The notes beneath the pieces were generated by a model. It did no database searches, was not told the origin of the DNA, and saw only the letters and a list, made by a program, of their open reading frames with translations. The position numbers and the translations under genes are program-made. A stretch of DNA of 38,315 bases from Mycobacterium sp. NAZ190054 (lineage in GTDB: Bacteria; Actinomycetota; Actinomycetes; Mycobacteriales; Mycobacteriaceae): the NCBI RefSeq assembly GCF_001545925.1, contig NZ_LMVQ01000146.1, positions 1 through 38,315 on the forward strand, given 5' to 3'. Positions within the stretch are counted from its first letter, which is position 1. The number at the start of each line of letters is the position of its first letter. Below, piece after piece: positions 1 through 8,530 of the stretch.

Positions 1-1
1 C

Positions 2-106
2 GCCACAGACGAATGGTCGCCGCAGCCCTCCGACTATCTCCACGGCAAGTGGCTGGTGCTTCGGCGTGGCAAGCGCAACGTCGCCGGCATCGAGCGCATC
101 GGCTGA
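2..106 (+). CDS. C-terminal end of an unidentified protein (5' partial)
   Basis: An open frame enters from the left edge and stops at TGA 104-106, leaving the last 34 residues. They include the motifs [15 protein letters not shown] and GIERIG and are rich in basic residues. I do not recognise the family. The frame is the same as that of the accD3 remnant just downstream, but two stop codons (104-106 and 116-118) separate them and the residues do not match AccD3. It is therefore probably a different gene whose end abuts the truncated accD3. A spurious open frame at the edge cannot be excluded. Confidence 0.4.
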   Translation, partial: ATDEWSPQPSDYLHGKWLVLRRGKRNVAGIERIG

Positions 107-118
107 CGCACCGCGTGA

Positions 119-412
119 AACGGCTGGCTGGCGCCGCTGCCACCGGAGGGAGCGAGCGCGATCGTGTTCCGCGATGTCGACCACGCCCCGGAACTGGCTG
201 CGGCACAAGGTATTCGGTCGGCAGATCTGCTGCGCAACGGGATCGTCGATGCGATCGTGCCCGAACGTCCCGACGCCGCCGATGAACCGAAGGCGTTCGT
301 TCAACGACTGTCGGCCACCATCGCAGCCGAACTGCACCGGCTGCGCACAGTGCCCGACGAGCAGCGGCTGGCGGACCGGCTGGACCGCTACCGCCGCATC
401 GGCCTGCCGTAG
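119..412 (+). pseudogene. accD3: 3' remnant of accD3 (acetyl-CoA carboxylase carboxyltransferase-like subunit)
   Basis: The 97 codons ending at TAG 410-412 match the C-terminus of mycobacterial AccD3 as I remember it: GWLAPLPPEGASAIVFRD, then AAAQGIRSADLL, GIVDAIVPE, PDAADEP, and the end RYRRIGLP. The full protein is near 495 residues, so about 400 N-terminal residues, including most of both carboxyltransferase lobes, are missing. Homology begins right after the in-frame stop at 116-118, and no start codon or ribosome site fits there; the first ATG (164) lies inside the conserved domain. I read this as a deletion or recombination scar. In M. tuberculosis accD3 lies next to prrA; here the remnant is 12 kb from prrA on the same strand, so a block has entered between them. 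A function for the remnant is unlikely. Confidence 0.8.
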
Positions 413-417
413 CAGCG

Positions 418-462
418 ATTCGGCGTGCTCCCCGTCGCTGAGCGACGAGAAGCACGCCGAAT
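418..462. terminator. Nested perfect hairpin, probable bidirectional terminator
   Basis: Perfect 12-bp outer arms (ATTCGGCGTGCT at 418-429 and its complement at 451-462) enclose a perfect 7-bp inner stem (CGTCGCT 433-439, AGCGACG 441-447) around a single-base loop, with three unpaired bases on each side. It lies between two convergent 3' ends, the accD3 remnant and the GjpA-like gene. There is no T-tract, which is common in mycobacterial terminators. Confidence 0.6.
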
Positions 463-478
463 TCACCGCAGGGGGGCT

Positions 479-1903
479 TTACTCGCCGCTGTCGCCTCCG
501 TTGTCAGACTTGCTGTCCGACTTGCTGTCCGACTTGGTGTCACCCGCGTCGGAGCCGTCCTTGTCGTCATCCTTGCCGGTGTCCGACGAGTCCTCGGAGC
601 CGTCCTCCTCGGTCGAGCCGTCCTCCTCGGTCGAGCCGTCCTCCTCGGTGGAGGCGTCCTCCTCGGTGCCCGCGTCGGTCTCCTCGTCGACCTCCGTACC
701 GGCGATCTCCTCGTCGATTTCGGTGCCGACGGTCTCCTCGTCGACTCCCGGCTCAGCGCCCTCCGGGACGACCTCGGCGCCGGTCTCGGTCTCCGTGGCG
801 GCTTCCTCGTCGGTCTCCGCCACCGCCGGGGTCTCCGCGGGCCCGGGTTCGCCTTCGGAGGTCGACGCGGCCGGCTCGGTCGTCGCGACCTCGCCGGTGT
901 CGGTCTGGCCGGGAACGTCCACGGTGACGGTGTTCGCGGCGACGATCGACGTGTCGGCGGCGTCGCGCAGTGTGGAGTCCGGCGCGTTGAGCGGCGGGGC
1001 CAGCGGATTGCCCTCCCCGTCCCAGCCCAGCGCCTGGGCGATGACCTTGCTCAACCCGATCAGCGAGCCGATCAGGCCGGGCCCGGTTCCGGTCACCGAG
1101 CTGTCGTCGGGGAAGCCGATCTCGAAGCTGTTGAAAATCGATCCGCCGGGACTGAACAGGCCGCCGAAGGTCAGCCCGACCGTCACGCCCGGAATCGGGT
1201 ACTCGATTCCGACCGCACTGAGCAGCGGCGTGATGTCCATCTTCTGGCCACCGTTGAGGAAGGCGTCGACCATATCGGCGGGGATGTTGATCAGTGCGTT
1301 CACCGCGGCGGCGATATCAGGCGTCTCGGTGAAGATGTTCTCGAAGACCGCATTGATGCCGTGCCCCAGCGCGAGCACCGGGTTGACCACCAGGCCTGCC
1401 AGGCCCAGCAGTGCACCGCTGAGGTACGTGGTGCTGAATTCCACCAGCGGCAACAGGCTTGCCGGCACCCCGGGCTCGATGATCGGCGGGATCCCCACGG
1501 TGAGGAGGTCGTACACGGTGCCGTGCAAGTCATCGAGGGTGGCCAGATCTGTGGCGAACGGCGCCGCGAGCGCGGCCCCCGCGTTCGTGAACACCTGCTC
1601 GACGATCGCCCCGATGTCCGGAAGCTCTGCCAGGTAGCCGAGCTGGTTGGCGATGACCTGCTGCAGCACCGGCGCCGGAGCTTCCAGCCAGCTGTTGACC
1701 AGGCCCGCGAGGTTGACCTCGGAGTTGTTGAAGACCTCGAGCAACCGGGTGATCGGGTCGACGGTGGCGCTGAGTGCCACCGCGGGGCTGGCGATGCTGA
1801 TGTCCGGCAGTTCGGGTGTCACCGCGACCGGGGTGACGGCGATGGCACTAGCGGTGAGCAGCGCGGCCCCGGCGGTCGAGTATGAGCGAATAGATGTGTG
1901 CAC
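479..1903 (-). CDS. GjpA-family porin-like exported protein with repetitive acidic C-terminal tail
   Basis: This 474-residue protein starts at GTG 1903, five bases after a strong AGGAG; a longer TTG start at 1918 lacks a site. The N-terminus (MHTSIRSYSTAGAALL) and the motifs WLEAPAPVLQQVIANQLGYL, FSTTYLSG, ALINIPADMVDAFLNGG and FGGLFSPGGS are typical of the mycobacterial family annotated as outer membrane porin GjpA. Residues 1-30 look like a signal or anchor segment. From about residue 300 the chain becomes an extreme Asp/Glu/Ser/Thr-rich tail with four TEEDGS-type hexapeptides and SDSK repeats. Nothing here proves pore formation; the family name is by similarity only. The tail would be a strongly negative, disordered surface extension. 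It is transcribed away from the epoxide hydrolase gene and ends at a long hairpin. Confidence 0.7.
   Translation of the reverse strand: MHTSIRSYSTAGAALLTASAIAVTPVAVTPELPDISIASPAVALSATVDPITRLLEVFNNSEVNLAGLVNSWLEAPAPVLQQVIANQLGYLAELPDIGAIVEQVFTNAGAALAAPFATDLATLDDLHGTVYDLLTVGIPPIIEPGVPASLLPLVEFSTTYLSGALLGLAGLVVNPVLALGHGINAVFENIFTETPDIAAAVNALINIPADMVDAFLNGGQKMDITPLLSAVGIEYPIPGVTVGLTFGGLFSPGGSIFNSFEIGFPDDSSVTGTGPGLIGSLIGLSKVIAQALGWDGEGNPLAPPLNAPDSTLRDAADTSIVAANTVTVDVPGQTDTGEVATTEPAASTSEGEPGPAETPAVAETDEEAATETETGAEVVPEGAEPGVDEETVGTEIDEEIAGTEVDEETDAGTEEDASTEEDGSTEEDGSTEEDGSEDSSDTGKDDDKDGSDAGDTKSDSKSDSKSDNGGDSGE
597..668 (-). repeat. Four tandem 18-bp coding repeats (TEEDGS units)
   Basis: Four contiguous 18-bp units (597-614, 615-632, 633-650, 651-668) differ at only one or two positions and encode TEEDGS/TEEDAS in the acidic tail of the GjpA-like protein. 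Shorter 12-bp repeats (SDSK) follow nearer the stop codon, around 505-540. Copy number could change in frame by slippage. Confidence 0.85.
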
Positions 1904-2359
1904 TTGACTCCTAATCAATCGTGTCCACTAGCGGAACAGAGGGATATTACTTCGGAGTAAGGTCTTTGTTTGCGAAATTGTCAAAATTTGCTCCTGCGAG
2001 TCGCTATCGCCTCGGAGGCCGAGCGCTGGACTCAGCAGTCCGGAACGACGACGTTGCACTGCCGGCACAGCCTGCGCCCTTCAATCCCGAATCGCAGGGG
2101 ACCAAACACGCCGGAAACGCCGGGTTTCGGGAAGGTGTTGCGACGACGTCCTCCTCGTCGGCTGACCAGCGGCGACGCCTGGCCACCCACTGGGTGAACG
2201 TGACTGACCACGCGGACGATGGCGACACGGCGCTCCGCCATGGCATCCGGATTTGCCGACAAGGCCTGAAGCGGTGGCCAGTTCTTTGCGGTTGCAACGT
2301 ATTGGGGGGTGTCGGTGGACACCCATATCCGGTGATCGACCCGGATGTCAGGATGGGCC
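1904..2359. other. 456-bp divergent intergenic region; promoter signals, no supported gene
   Basis: The region lies between the divergent GjpA-like and epoxide hydrolase genes. Its left 80 bases are clearly more AT-rich than the surroundings and contain TTGACA on the minus strand (1984-1979), a -35 candidate with TTACTC 18 bases downstream, and a small hairpin TTACT-TCGG-AGTAA (1950-1963 region). Near the epoxide hydrolase start is a perfect hairpin GGGTGTC-ggtg-GACACCC (2307-2324). The middle has open frames on both strands but none gives a recognisable protein or has a convincing ribosome site. Confidence 0.5.
2307..2324 (+). promoter_or_regulatory. Perfect 7-bp hairpin or operator upstream of the epoxide hydrolase gene
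   Basis: GGGTGTC and GACACCC flank a four-base loop, ending 35 bases before the chosen ATG (2360). It could be a 5' leader hairpin or a dyad operator overlapping the promoter. No regulator is assigned. Confidence 0.3.
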
Positions 2360-3463
2360 ATGGCCGACATCCAGCCGTTCCGCATCGCGATACCCGACAG
2401 CGACCTCTCCGACCTGAAGGAGCGCCTGCACCGCACCAGATGGCCGGAGGCCGAGTGCGTCGACGACTGGAGCCAGGGCATCCCGCTGTCCTACACGCAC
2501 GAGCTGGCTTCGTACTGGGCCGACGAATACGACTGGCGCGCAAGGGAAGCCGCGCTGAACCGGTTCGACCAGTTCACCACCGAGATCGACGGCCTGCCCA
2601 TTCATTTCATCCATCAGCGCTCAACACGCAGGGATGCCTTCCCGCTGATCATCACGCACGGGTGGCCGGGTTCGGTCGTCGAGTTCCACAAGGTGATCGA
2701 GCCGCTCACGGACGCCGGCTTCGATGTCGTGTGCCCGTCGCTGCCCGGGTACGGCTTCTCGGGCAAGCCGGCCACCACCGGGTGGGGGGTGGAGCGTATC
2801 GCCACGGCGTGGGAGGAATTGATGCTGCGGCTCGGCTACACGCGCTACGGCGCCCAGGGCGGTGACTGGGGTGCGGCCGTCACCACCCAGATCGGCCGCA
2901 ACGTCGGGCATTGCGTCGCGATCCACATCAACATGCCGATCGGTCGTCCGCCCAGGGATCTCGGTGAACCCACCGCGGAGGAGCAGGCCGCGTTGGAGCG
3001 GCTGGGATATCACCGGCGGTGGGACTCCGGGTATTCCAAGCAGCAGTCGACGCGGCCGCAGACCCTGGGCTACGGGCTGGTCGACTCCCCCGCCGGGCAG
3101 CTGGCATGGATCGTGGAGAAGTTCTGGTCGTGGACGGACTGCGACGGGCATCCCGAAAACGTGCTCACCAGAGACGAACTGCTCGACAACGTGATGTTCT
3201 ACTGGGCCACCGGCACCGGGGCGTCGTCGGCGCGGCTGTACTGGGAGAGCTTCCGGGTGTTCGGCGGTGGCACGCCGGTGACACTGCCCACCGGGGTGGC
3301 GGCGTTCCCGAAGGAGATCCTGCGCTCACCGCGGCACTGGTGTGAACCCAACTACAACATCACCCGCTGGACCACGATGCCGCGTGGCGGCCACTTCGCG
3401 GCCTTCGAGCAGCCAGACCTCTACATCGAGGACGTCGCAACGTTTTTCGCCGACTTCCGGTGA
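2360..3463 (+). CDS. Epoxide hydrolase, alpha/beta-hydrolase fold with EHN domain
   Basis: This 367-residue enzyme would hydrolyse epoxides to vicinal diols in the cytoplasm. Residues 1-105 form the epoxide-hydrolase N-terminal domain seen in microsomal-type enzymes (FRIAIPDSDLSDLKERL, RTRWPE). The hydrolase core follows, with the oxyanion motif HGWPGS (100-105), the nucleophile elbow GGDWGAA (Asp169) and the catalytic His345 in GGHFAAFEQPD. Start ATG 2360 has AGGA six bases upstream; an in-frame ATG at 2345 is weaker. Length and motifs are normal, so the gene looks intact. Mycobacteria carry several paralogues (EphA-F); I do not assign one. Its stop is followed after one base by a 61-bp palindromic repeat, which probably terminates it and the convergent gene. 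Confidence 0.88.
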   Translation: MADIQPFRIAIPDSDLSDLKERLHRTRWPEAECVDDWSQGIPLSYTHELASYWADEYDWRAREAALNRFDQFTTEIDGLPIHFIHQRSTRRDAFPLIITHGWPGSVVEFHKVIEPLTDAGFDVVCPSLPGYGFSGKPATTGWGVERIATAWEELMLRLGYTRYGAQGGDWGAAVTTQIGRNVGHCVAIHINMPIGRPPRDLGEPTAEEQAALERLGYHRRWDSGYSKQQSTRPQTLGYGLVDSPAGQLAWIVEKFWSWTDCDGHPENVLTRDELLDNVMFYWATGTGASSARLYWESFRVFGGGTPVTLPTGVAAFPKEILRSPRHWCEPNYNITRWTTMPRGGHFAAFEQPDLYIEDVATFFADFR

Positions 3464-3464
3464 C

Positions 3465-3525
3465 GCCGAAATTGCATTCCAGCAGGGCTGCACTCGGAGT
3501 TTCTCTGCTGGAATGCAAGTTCGGC
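3465..3525 (-). repeat. 61-bp palindromic repeat element, copy 1
   Basis: Two 21-nt arms (3465-3485 and 3505-3525, beginning GCCGAAATTGCATTCC on the plus strand) are complementary with one mismatch around a 19-nt loop. Sequence and geometry match the copies at 10530 and 14637. The loop shows that this copy is inverted relative to the other two. It sits between convergent gene ends and could act as a bidirectional terminator. Confidence 0.9.
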
Positions 3526-3536
3526 GACAAGGGTGA

Positions 3537-6500
3537 TCAGAGTTCGATCGGCGCGGTGAACGTGCGGACCGTCGTCACGTAGCTGCCGTCGACGCGCTCG
3601 GACACCGTCACATACGGCGTGCCGTCGGGTCCGAAGGTGACCGGCTCGACGAGTTCGCCTTGCGCGAGGTCGAGTTCGAGGACCTTGACCGGACCTGTCG
3701 ATGTCAGCGCCCAGACGCCTTGGTCGGCACCGGTGAGCGTGACGTACGGGGTGCCGTCGGGACCGAACACGACCCCCTCCTGCCAGTAGACGTAGTCCAC
3801 ATCGGTGGCCTGCAGGAAGCCCGACAGGTCGGCGGTGGCGATCGTGGCGCCGGTCTGGTCGAACCGCAGGAAGTGATATTCGAACGGCGACTGGCCGGAT
3901 TCCACGGTGACGAGCACCCCACTGCCGTCCGGCCCGAACTGGATGGCGGGGAAGTTGGGCTGCAGCGGATTACCGGGCAGCGCGGGCGTCACCGTGTCGG
4001 TGGACAACGCGAGCACCGCCCGCGACGTGACTCGACCCTGCGCGTCGCGTGTCTCGACGACCTGATACGCCGCACCGTCCGGGCCGAAGTCCACCGGCGT
4101 GGAGACGACGGTTCCGGCCGGCAGACCCACCGTGCGCGCGATCGTCCCGTCGGGGTTCAGCACCGCCAGAAAGCTGGCGCCGTTGGACGAGTACGCGACG
4201 TAGCCGTTGTCACCGATGTTCGGATTCGCGTCGTAACCACCGACCGTGGGGTTGACGCTCGGCATGACCGGGAAGATCGTGCCGGGGATCTCGACCGTGG
4301 TGACCTCGCCGCTGCTGCTGATGATCGCCACGCTGTCGGTCTGGGTCACCGAGTTGCGCACCGACACGTAGACCGTGCCGTCGGGGGTGACGGTGATCGG
4401 GTTGATGACGCGTCCGTCGAGGGGATCGGACGTTTCGATCGTGTCCGCGGTGATCCGGGAGATGTAGGACTGCCCGGTCGCGTCGTCGTAGGTGTACTGG
4501 TAGACACCGTCTGCGGTGACCACCTTCGCGCCGTCGGCAGACCCGGGAATCTCGCGCACGGTGCTCGACGTCCCGGTGAAGGTGTACACGCGGGTTGTGA
4601 TGGTGCCGAAGACGTTTCGCTCGACGGTCAGGTAGCCCCGGCCGTCCTGGCCGATGACGACGTCGTTGGTGTTGGTCGCCCCGAGCGGAAGCCCCACCCT
4701 CGTCCAGGTCCCCTGCGGGCCGACGGCCAGCACCGATGCGAAACCGAACGAGCTGGACACGATGTAGACGCTGCCGTCCGGCGCCACGCTCGGCGTGTCG
4801 GCGGCCACCCCGAGTGAATACACGCTCACCGAACCGGTCGGTGAGACTCGGATGAGCCGGTCGCCGGAGCCGGACGCGAACTGTCGGGTCGTGAAGAACA
4901 CCGCGCCGTTCGAGGTGACCTCCATCGGTGCGGACGGCTGCCCGATCACCGTCGCGACGGTCGTCACCTCACCGAGGCCGTCCACGACGGAGATCGTGGA
5001 GGTGTTGGAGGACTCCTTGTATGTGGTCACCAACAGGCTGCCGTCGGGCCGTACCACCGGAAGTGCCTGCTCCACCGGATATCCGGCGATGACCTCGGTG
5101 GTCTTCAGCACCTGGCCGTCCTCGTCGAGGATGCTGACGCGGGTCCGGATCGGCCTGTTGGTCGAGTCGACGTCGTAGGTGACCTGGTAGATGGTGCCGT
5201 TGGCGCTCACGAGGACGGGGCCTGCGGCCCGTCCCAAAGTGGATGCGCTCGTCTCGGCGTAGGCGGCCACGATGACATCGACGGTGGCCGTCCGGACGCC
5301 GCCGTGCCCGTCGCTGATCGTGAAGGTCAGCGTGTCGATCCCGGCCTCGGCCGGTGCGCCCGGGGCGCCGGCGGCTTCGCGGGCGGCGGCGGTCGGCGTG
5401 TAGGTGAAAGTGCCGTCACCGTTGTTGACGAGCTCTCCCTTGTCGGTCGAGAGCGGTCCGGTGACGCTGAGGGTGTCCCGGTCGAAGTCGTAGGCACTGA
5501 CCCTGATGATCGCGGTGCCCGTGGTCAGGCTCGGGTTGTCGGCGCGGGCACGGGCACCGAACGGAGTGGAGTTCCGCGGCAGGATGTCAACGGTGACAGG
5601 AACTTCCACCGTGTTGCCGGCGGCGTCCTTGACGGTGACGGTGAAGCTGTCGGTCCTGGCTTCTTCAGAGGCGCCGTCTGCGGCCGCCGCGTGGCGCGCC
5701 GCGGCGGTCGGGGTGTAGCGGAAGGTGCCCCACGGGGTGACGGTGACCCTGCCCTTGTCCGTGCTGGTGGATCCGCTGTAGGTGAGCCACCCGCCGTCGG
5801 GATCGGTCGCCTCGACGCGGCCGCTCACCGAACCGGTGAAGATGCCGGGGTCGCCGGTGGAGACCTCGCCGGGCTCCGGCACCGCGCTGGCGCCGGGCTC
5901 CACCAACTCGGTGGTGCCCGTGGGCGAACTGCTGTCGCCGATCTCGGTTCTCGGCTGACCGAACTGCCGCCGGGCGAACGCGAGCAGGGTCCACAGCAGC
6001 GGCGACTCGACCGGAGCCGTGGGGGCCTCCCCGTCCGACGACTGCGGGGCGAACAAGGCCGTGACGACCGACGACGGCGCGGACGCCGGTTCCGCCGTCT
6101 CGTCGGGGACCTCCACGGGTTGTTCGGCCGTCACCTCAGTTGCGCCGGGACCGGCCGCCTCGGGCGGATCGGCAACGGCGACGTCGTCCTCGGTGGGTGT
6201 CGGCTCGGGTTCGACCTCGACCTCGGCTTCCACCTCGACCGCGACCTCTTGGTCGTCCTCGTCGGTCGGCGCGGTGTCCTCTTCCTCGGCTTTTAGATCG
6301 GCTTCCGAAGGATTGCTGCCGTAGGTCCCGCGTTCCTTCGCCTCTGTTTGCTCGTCGTCCTCGGCCTCGTCCTCCGGTGCCGGATCCTCCTCGACGACGT
6401 CGTCCCCGGAATCGACATCTTCGTCAATCTCGTTGTCTGCCTGCTGCTCGTCAGTCGTCGAATCCTGGGAGGAATCATCGGCATTCGTCTGCCCGGCGCT

Positions 6501-6620
6501 GGCCGACGTGTCCTCGCCAGGGTCAGCCCACGCCACCCCCGGCAGCGTGACCGTCGCCGCCCCGATGCCCAGAGCGACAGCCAGCGCCCCGACCCGACCA
6601 ATGAACTGTGCGTGATTCAT
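3537..6620 (-). CDS. Exported protein: acidic linker, two cadherin-like domains, propeller-like repeats
   Basis: The 1027-residue product has a signal peptide (MNHAQFIGRVGALAVALG, cleavage likely after GVAWA, about residue 32), then a 170-residue acidic disordered linker (40-205). A short conserved-looking helix LLWTLLAFARRQFG (208-221) leads into two bacterial cadherin/VCBS-like domains at about 265-346 and 357-452; each has TxTPTAAAR and ends in a strand such as VPVTVDI. From 460 to the end are about eleven strand-turn units of the pattern PDGTxYV (for example FGPDGTPYVTVS), consistent with a beta-propeller. No catalytic motif is visible. The start is ATG 6620 with GGGGG just upstream. Signal peptide and helix recur in the GH1 protein at 30635-33280, so this is a modular surface or secreted family. 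The partner or ligand is unknown. Confidence 0.75.
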   Translation of the reverse strand: MNHAQFIGRVGALAVALGIGAATVTLPGVAWADPGEDTSASAGQTNADDSSQDSTTDEQQADNEIDEDVDSGDDVVEEDPAPEDEAEDDEQTEAKERGTYGSNPSEADLKAEEEDTAPTDEDDQEVAVEVEAEVEVEPEPTPTEDDVAVADPPEAAGPGATEVTAEQPVEVPDETAEPASAPSSVVTALFAPQSSDGEAPTAPVESPLLWTLLAFARRQFGQPRTEIGDSSSPTGTTELVEPGASAVPEPGEVSTGDPGIFTGSVSGRVEATDPDGGWLTYSGSTSTDKGRVTVTPWGTFRYTPTAAARHAAAADGASEEARTDSFTVTVKDAAGNTVEVPVTVDILPRNSTPFGARARADNPSLTTGTAIIRVSAYDFDRDTLSVTGPLSTDKGELVNNGDGTFTYTPTAAAREAAGAPGAPAEAGIDTLTFTISDGHGGVRTATVDVIVAAYAETSASTLGRAAGPVLVSANGTIYQVTYDVDSTNRPIRTRVSILDEDGQVLKTTEVIAGYPVEQALPVVRPDGSLLVTTYKESSNTSTISVVDGLGEVTTVATVIGQPSAPMEVTSNGAVFFTTRQFASGSGDRLIRVSPTGSVSVYSLGVAADTPSVAPDGSVYIVSSSFGFASVLAVGPQGTWTRVGLPLGATNTNDVVIGQDGRGYLTVERNVFGTITTRVYTFTGTSSTVREIPGSADGAKVVTADGVYQYTYDDATGQSYISRITADTIETSDPLDGRVINPITVTPDGTVYVSVRNSVTQTDSVAIISSSGEVTTVEIPGTIFPVMPSVNPTVGGYDANPNIGDNGYVAYSSNGASFLAVLNPDGTIARTVGLPAGTVVSTPVDFGPDGAAYQVVETRDAQGRVTSRAVLALSTDTVTPALPGNPLQPNFPAIQFGPDGSGVLVTVESGQSPFEYHFLRFDQTGATIATADLSGFLQATDVDYVYWQEGVVFGPDGTPYVTLTGADQGVWALTSTGPVKVLELDLAQGELVEPVTFGPDGTPYVTVSERVDGSYVTTVRTFTAPIEL

Positions 6621-6709
6621 CCGACCCCCTGATATTTGCTGACAGCAACGCCAGCCTAGGGCGCGATGTTGCCCGAAGGAACGATTTCGGTGAATCCGGG
6701 CGGTGCCGG

Positions 6710-8530
6710 CTACGCCAGTGACTGCACCCAGGACCGGTGCAATGCCGCGTAATGTCCGTCCCCGCGGGCGGTGAGTTCGTCGGGCGCTCCGTCCTCGACC
6801 ACGCGACCGTGTTCCAGCACCAGCACCCGGTCGGCGACCTGCACCGTCGACAACCGGTGCGCGATCACCACCGCGGTGCGGTCGGCCAGCACCGTCTCGA
6901 GCGCGCGCTGCACCAACCGTTCACTCGGGATGTCCAGCGACGAGGTCGCCTCGTCCAGGATGAGCACGGCGGGGTCGGCCAGGAACGCCCGCGCGAACGC
7001 GACGAGCTGGCGCTGCCCCGCCGACAGCCGGCCCCCGCGTTTGGCGACATCGGTGTCGTACCCGTCGGGCAGCGCCTCGATGAAGGTGTGCGCACCGACC
7101 GCGCGGGCCGCCTCTCGCACCTCGTCGTCGGTGGCGTCGGGTGCGCCGAAGCGGATGTTGTCGGCGATCGTGCCGCCGAACATGAAGTTCTCCTGGGTCA
7201 CCATCACGACGTGGCGGCGCAGATCGGACTGGGTCACGTCGCGCAGGTCGACGCCGTCCAGCGTCACCGTGCCCGCCACCGGGTCGTAGAACCGGGTGAT
7301 CAGTTTCGCGATGGTCGTCTTCCCCGCGCCGGTGGTGCCGACCAGCGCCACGGTCTGGCCGGCCGGGATCACCAGGTACAGCCCCGGCAGGACGGGCCGG
7401 CCCGGGACGTACTCGAATCGCACGCCGCGGAACGCGATTTCGCCCCGCACCTCGCCGAGCGTCACGGGACGGGCCGGATCGTCGATGCCCGGTTTCTCGG
7501 CGAGTACCCCGGCGAGCTTCTCCAGCGCCGACGCCGCGGACTGAAACGTGTTGAAGAACTGGGAGATCTCTTGCATCGGCTCGAAGAACATGCGCAGATA
7601 CAGCAGGAACGCCGCGAGCGTGCCGATGGTCATCTCCCCGTGCAGCACCCGGTAGCCGCCGTAGAGCAGCACCACCCCCGTGGTGAGATTGCCGACCAGC
7701 TTGACGCCGGGCATGAAGACGGCCAGCAGCTTGAACGTCTTCTCGTTGATGACGCGGTAACGGTCGGCGATGTCCTCGAAGATCTGCTGGTTGCGCGGCT
7801 CGCGCCGGTAGGCCTGCACCGCTTTGATGCCCGTCATCGTCTCGACGAACTGCACGATGACCAGCGCCGAGATCTCCCGCACGTCGCGGTAGGTCTTCGA
7901 CGACTCGCGCCGGAACCACCACACCAACAGCACCAGCACCGGGAAGGCGGCCAGGCACATCAGGCCGAGCTTGACGTCGAGCACGACCAGCAGCACCGCG
8001 GTGCCGACCAGCGTGAGCACCGCGGTGATCAGGCTGTCGAACCCGGTCTCCAGCATGTCCTGGATGGCCTCGACGTCGTTGGTGGACCGGCTGACCACCC
8101 GGCCGGAGGTGTAGCGGTCGTGAAACGCGATGTCCAGACGGGCGAAGTGCTGGAAGACCCGGCGCCGCAGTTCGAGCAGCACCTTCTGGCCGATCCGGCC
8201 CGACCGCCGCAGGAAGTACATCCGGCTGGTGGCCTGCACGACCACCACGCCGCACAGCGCAGCCACGATGGTCAGCAGCGTGGTGGCGGGCCCGCCGTCG
8301 AGCAGCGGCGGAATCCCGTCGTCGATCCCCTTCTGCACCAGCAGTGGAACCGAAAGGCGCGCAGCGTTTTCCACCACGACGACGATCGCGAGCACGGCGA
8401 CCACCCAGCGGTAGGGCCGCAACAGCGAGTACAGCAGCGACCGCGCCTCGCGCCGGCGCGGCACCGTCTCGTCGATCGGGAGATCCTGGTGGTCGTCGAA
8501 TTTTCCGCGCCAGTCGGTTCCGGAGCTCAC
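6710..8530 (-). CDS. ABC exporter half-transporter, catalytic partner of a heterodimer
   Basis: The 606-residue protein has a six-helix exporter membrane domain (about 35-325) and a nucleotide-binding domain with Walker A GTTGAGKT, signature LSAGQRQ (Gly replaced by Ala at the third position), Walker B VLILDEATSSLD with the catalytic Glu, and switch His in VVIAHR. The start is GTG 8530, whose GTGA overlaps the stop of the upstream exporter gene, so the two are translationally coupled; the frame could be extended upstream but only inside that gene. Upstream and downstream partners have complementary defects: this one has a non-canonical signature, the other lacks the catalytic Glu. That pattern is typical of heterodimeric multidrug or lipid exporters. 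The substrate cannot be read from sequence. Confidence 0.85.
   Translation of the reverse strand: MSSGTDWRGKFDDHQDLPIDETVPRRREARSLLYSLLRPYRWVVAVLAIVVVVENAARLSVPLLVQKGIDDGIPPLLDGGPATTLLTIVAALCGVVVVQATSRMYFLRRSGRIGQKVLLELRRRVFQHFARLDIAFHDRYTSGRVVSRSTNDVEAIQDMLETGFDSLITAVLTLVGTAVLLVVLDVKLGLMCLAAFPVLVLLVWWFRRESSKTYRDVREISALVIVQFVETMTGIKAVQAYRREPRNQQIFEDIADRYRVINEKTFKLLAVFMPGVKLVGNLTTGVVLLYGGYRVLHGEMTIGTLAAFLLYLRMFFEPMQEISQFFNTFQSAASALEKLAGVLAEKPGIDDPARPVTLGEVRGEIAFRGVRFEYVPGRPVLPGLYLVIPAGQTVALVGTTGAGKTTIAKLITRFYDPVAGTVTLDGVDLRDVTQSDLRRHVVMVTQENFMFGGTIADNIRFGAPDATDDEVREAARAVGAHTFIEALPDGYDTDVAKRGGRLSAGQRQLVAFARAFLADPAVLILDEATSSLDIPSERLVQRALETVLADRTAVVIAHRLSTVQVADRVLVLEHGRVVEDGAPDELTARGDGHYAALHRSWVQSLA

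Noticed and set aside
66..1885. Long plus-strand open frames of about 490-520 codons over the porin-like gene
   Set aside because: They are antisense shadows of the repetitive acidic tail (SSSVEPSSS-type translations), with no family similarity and no ribosome site.
2004..2865. Several open frames on both strands across 1921-2865, including a minus-strand one ending RRLCRQCNVVVPDC
   Set aside because: None is recognisable, none has a good start, and those past 2360 overlap the clear epoxide hydrolase gene.
3660..6296. Plus-strand open frames opposite the propeller-type protein
   Set aside because: They are Arg/Gly/His-rich antisense translations caused by high GC; the minus-strand protein has a signal peptide and domains.
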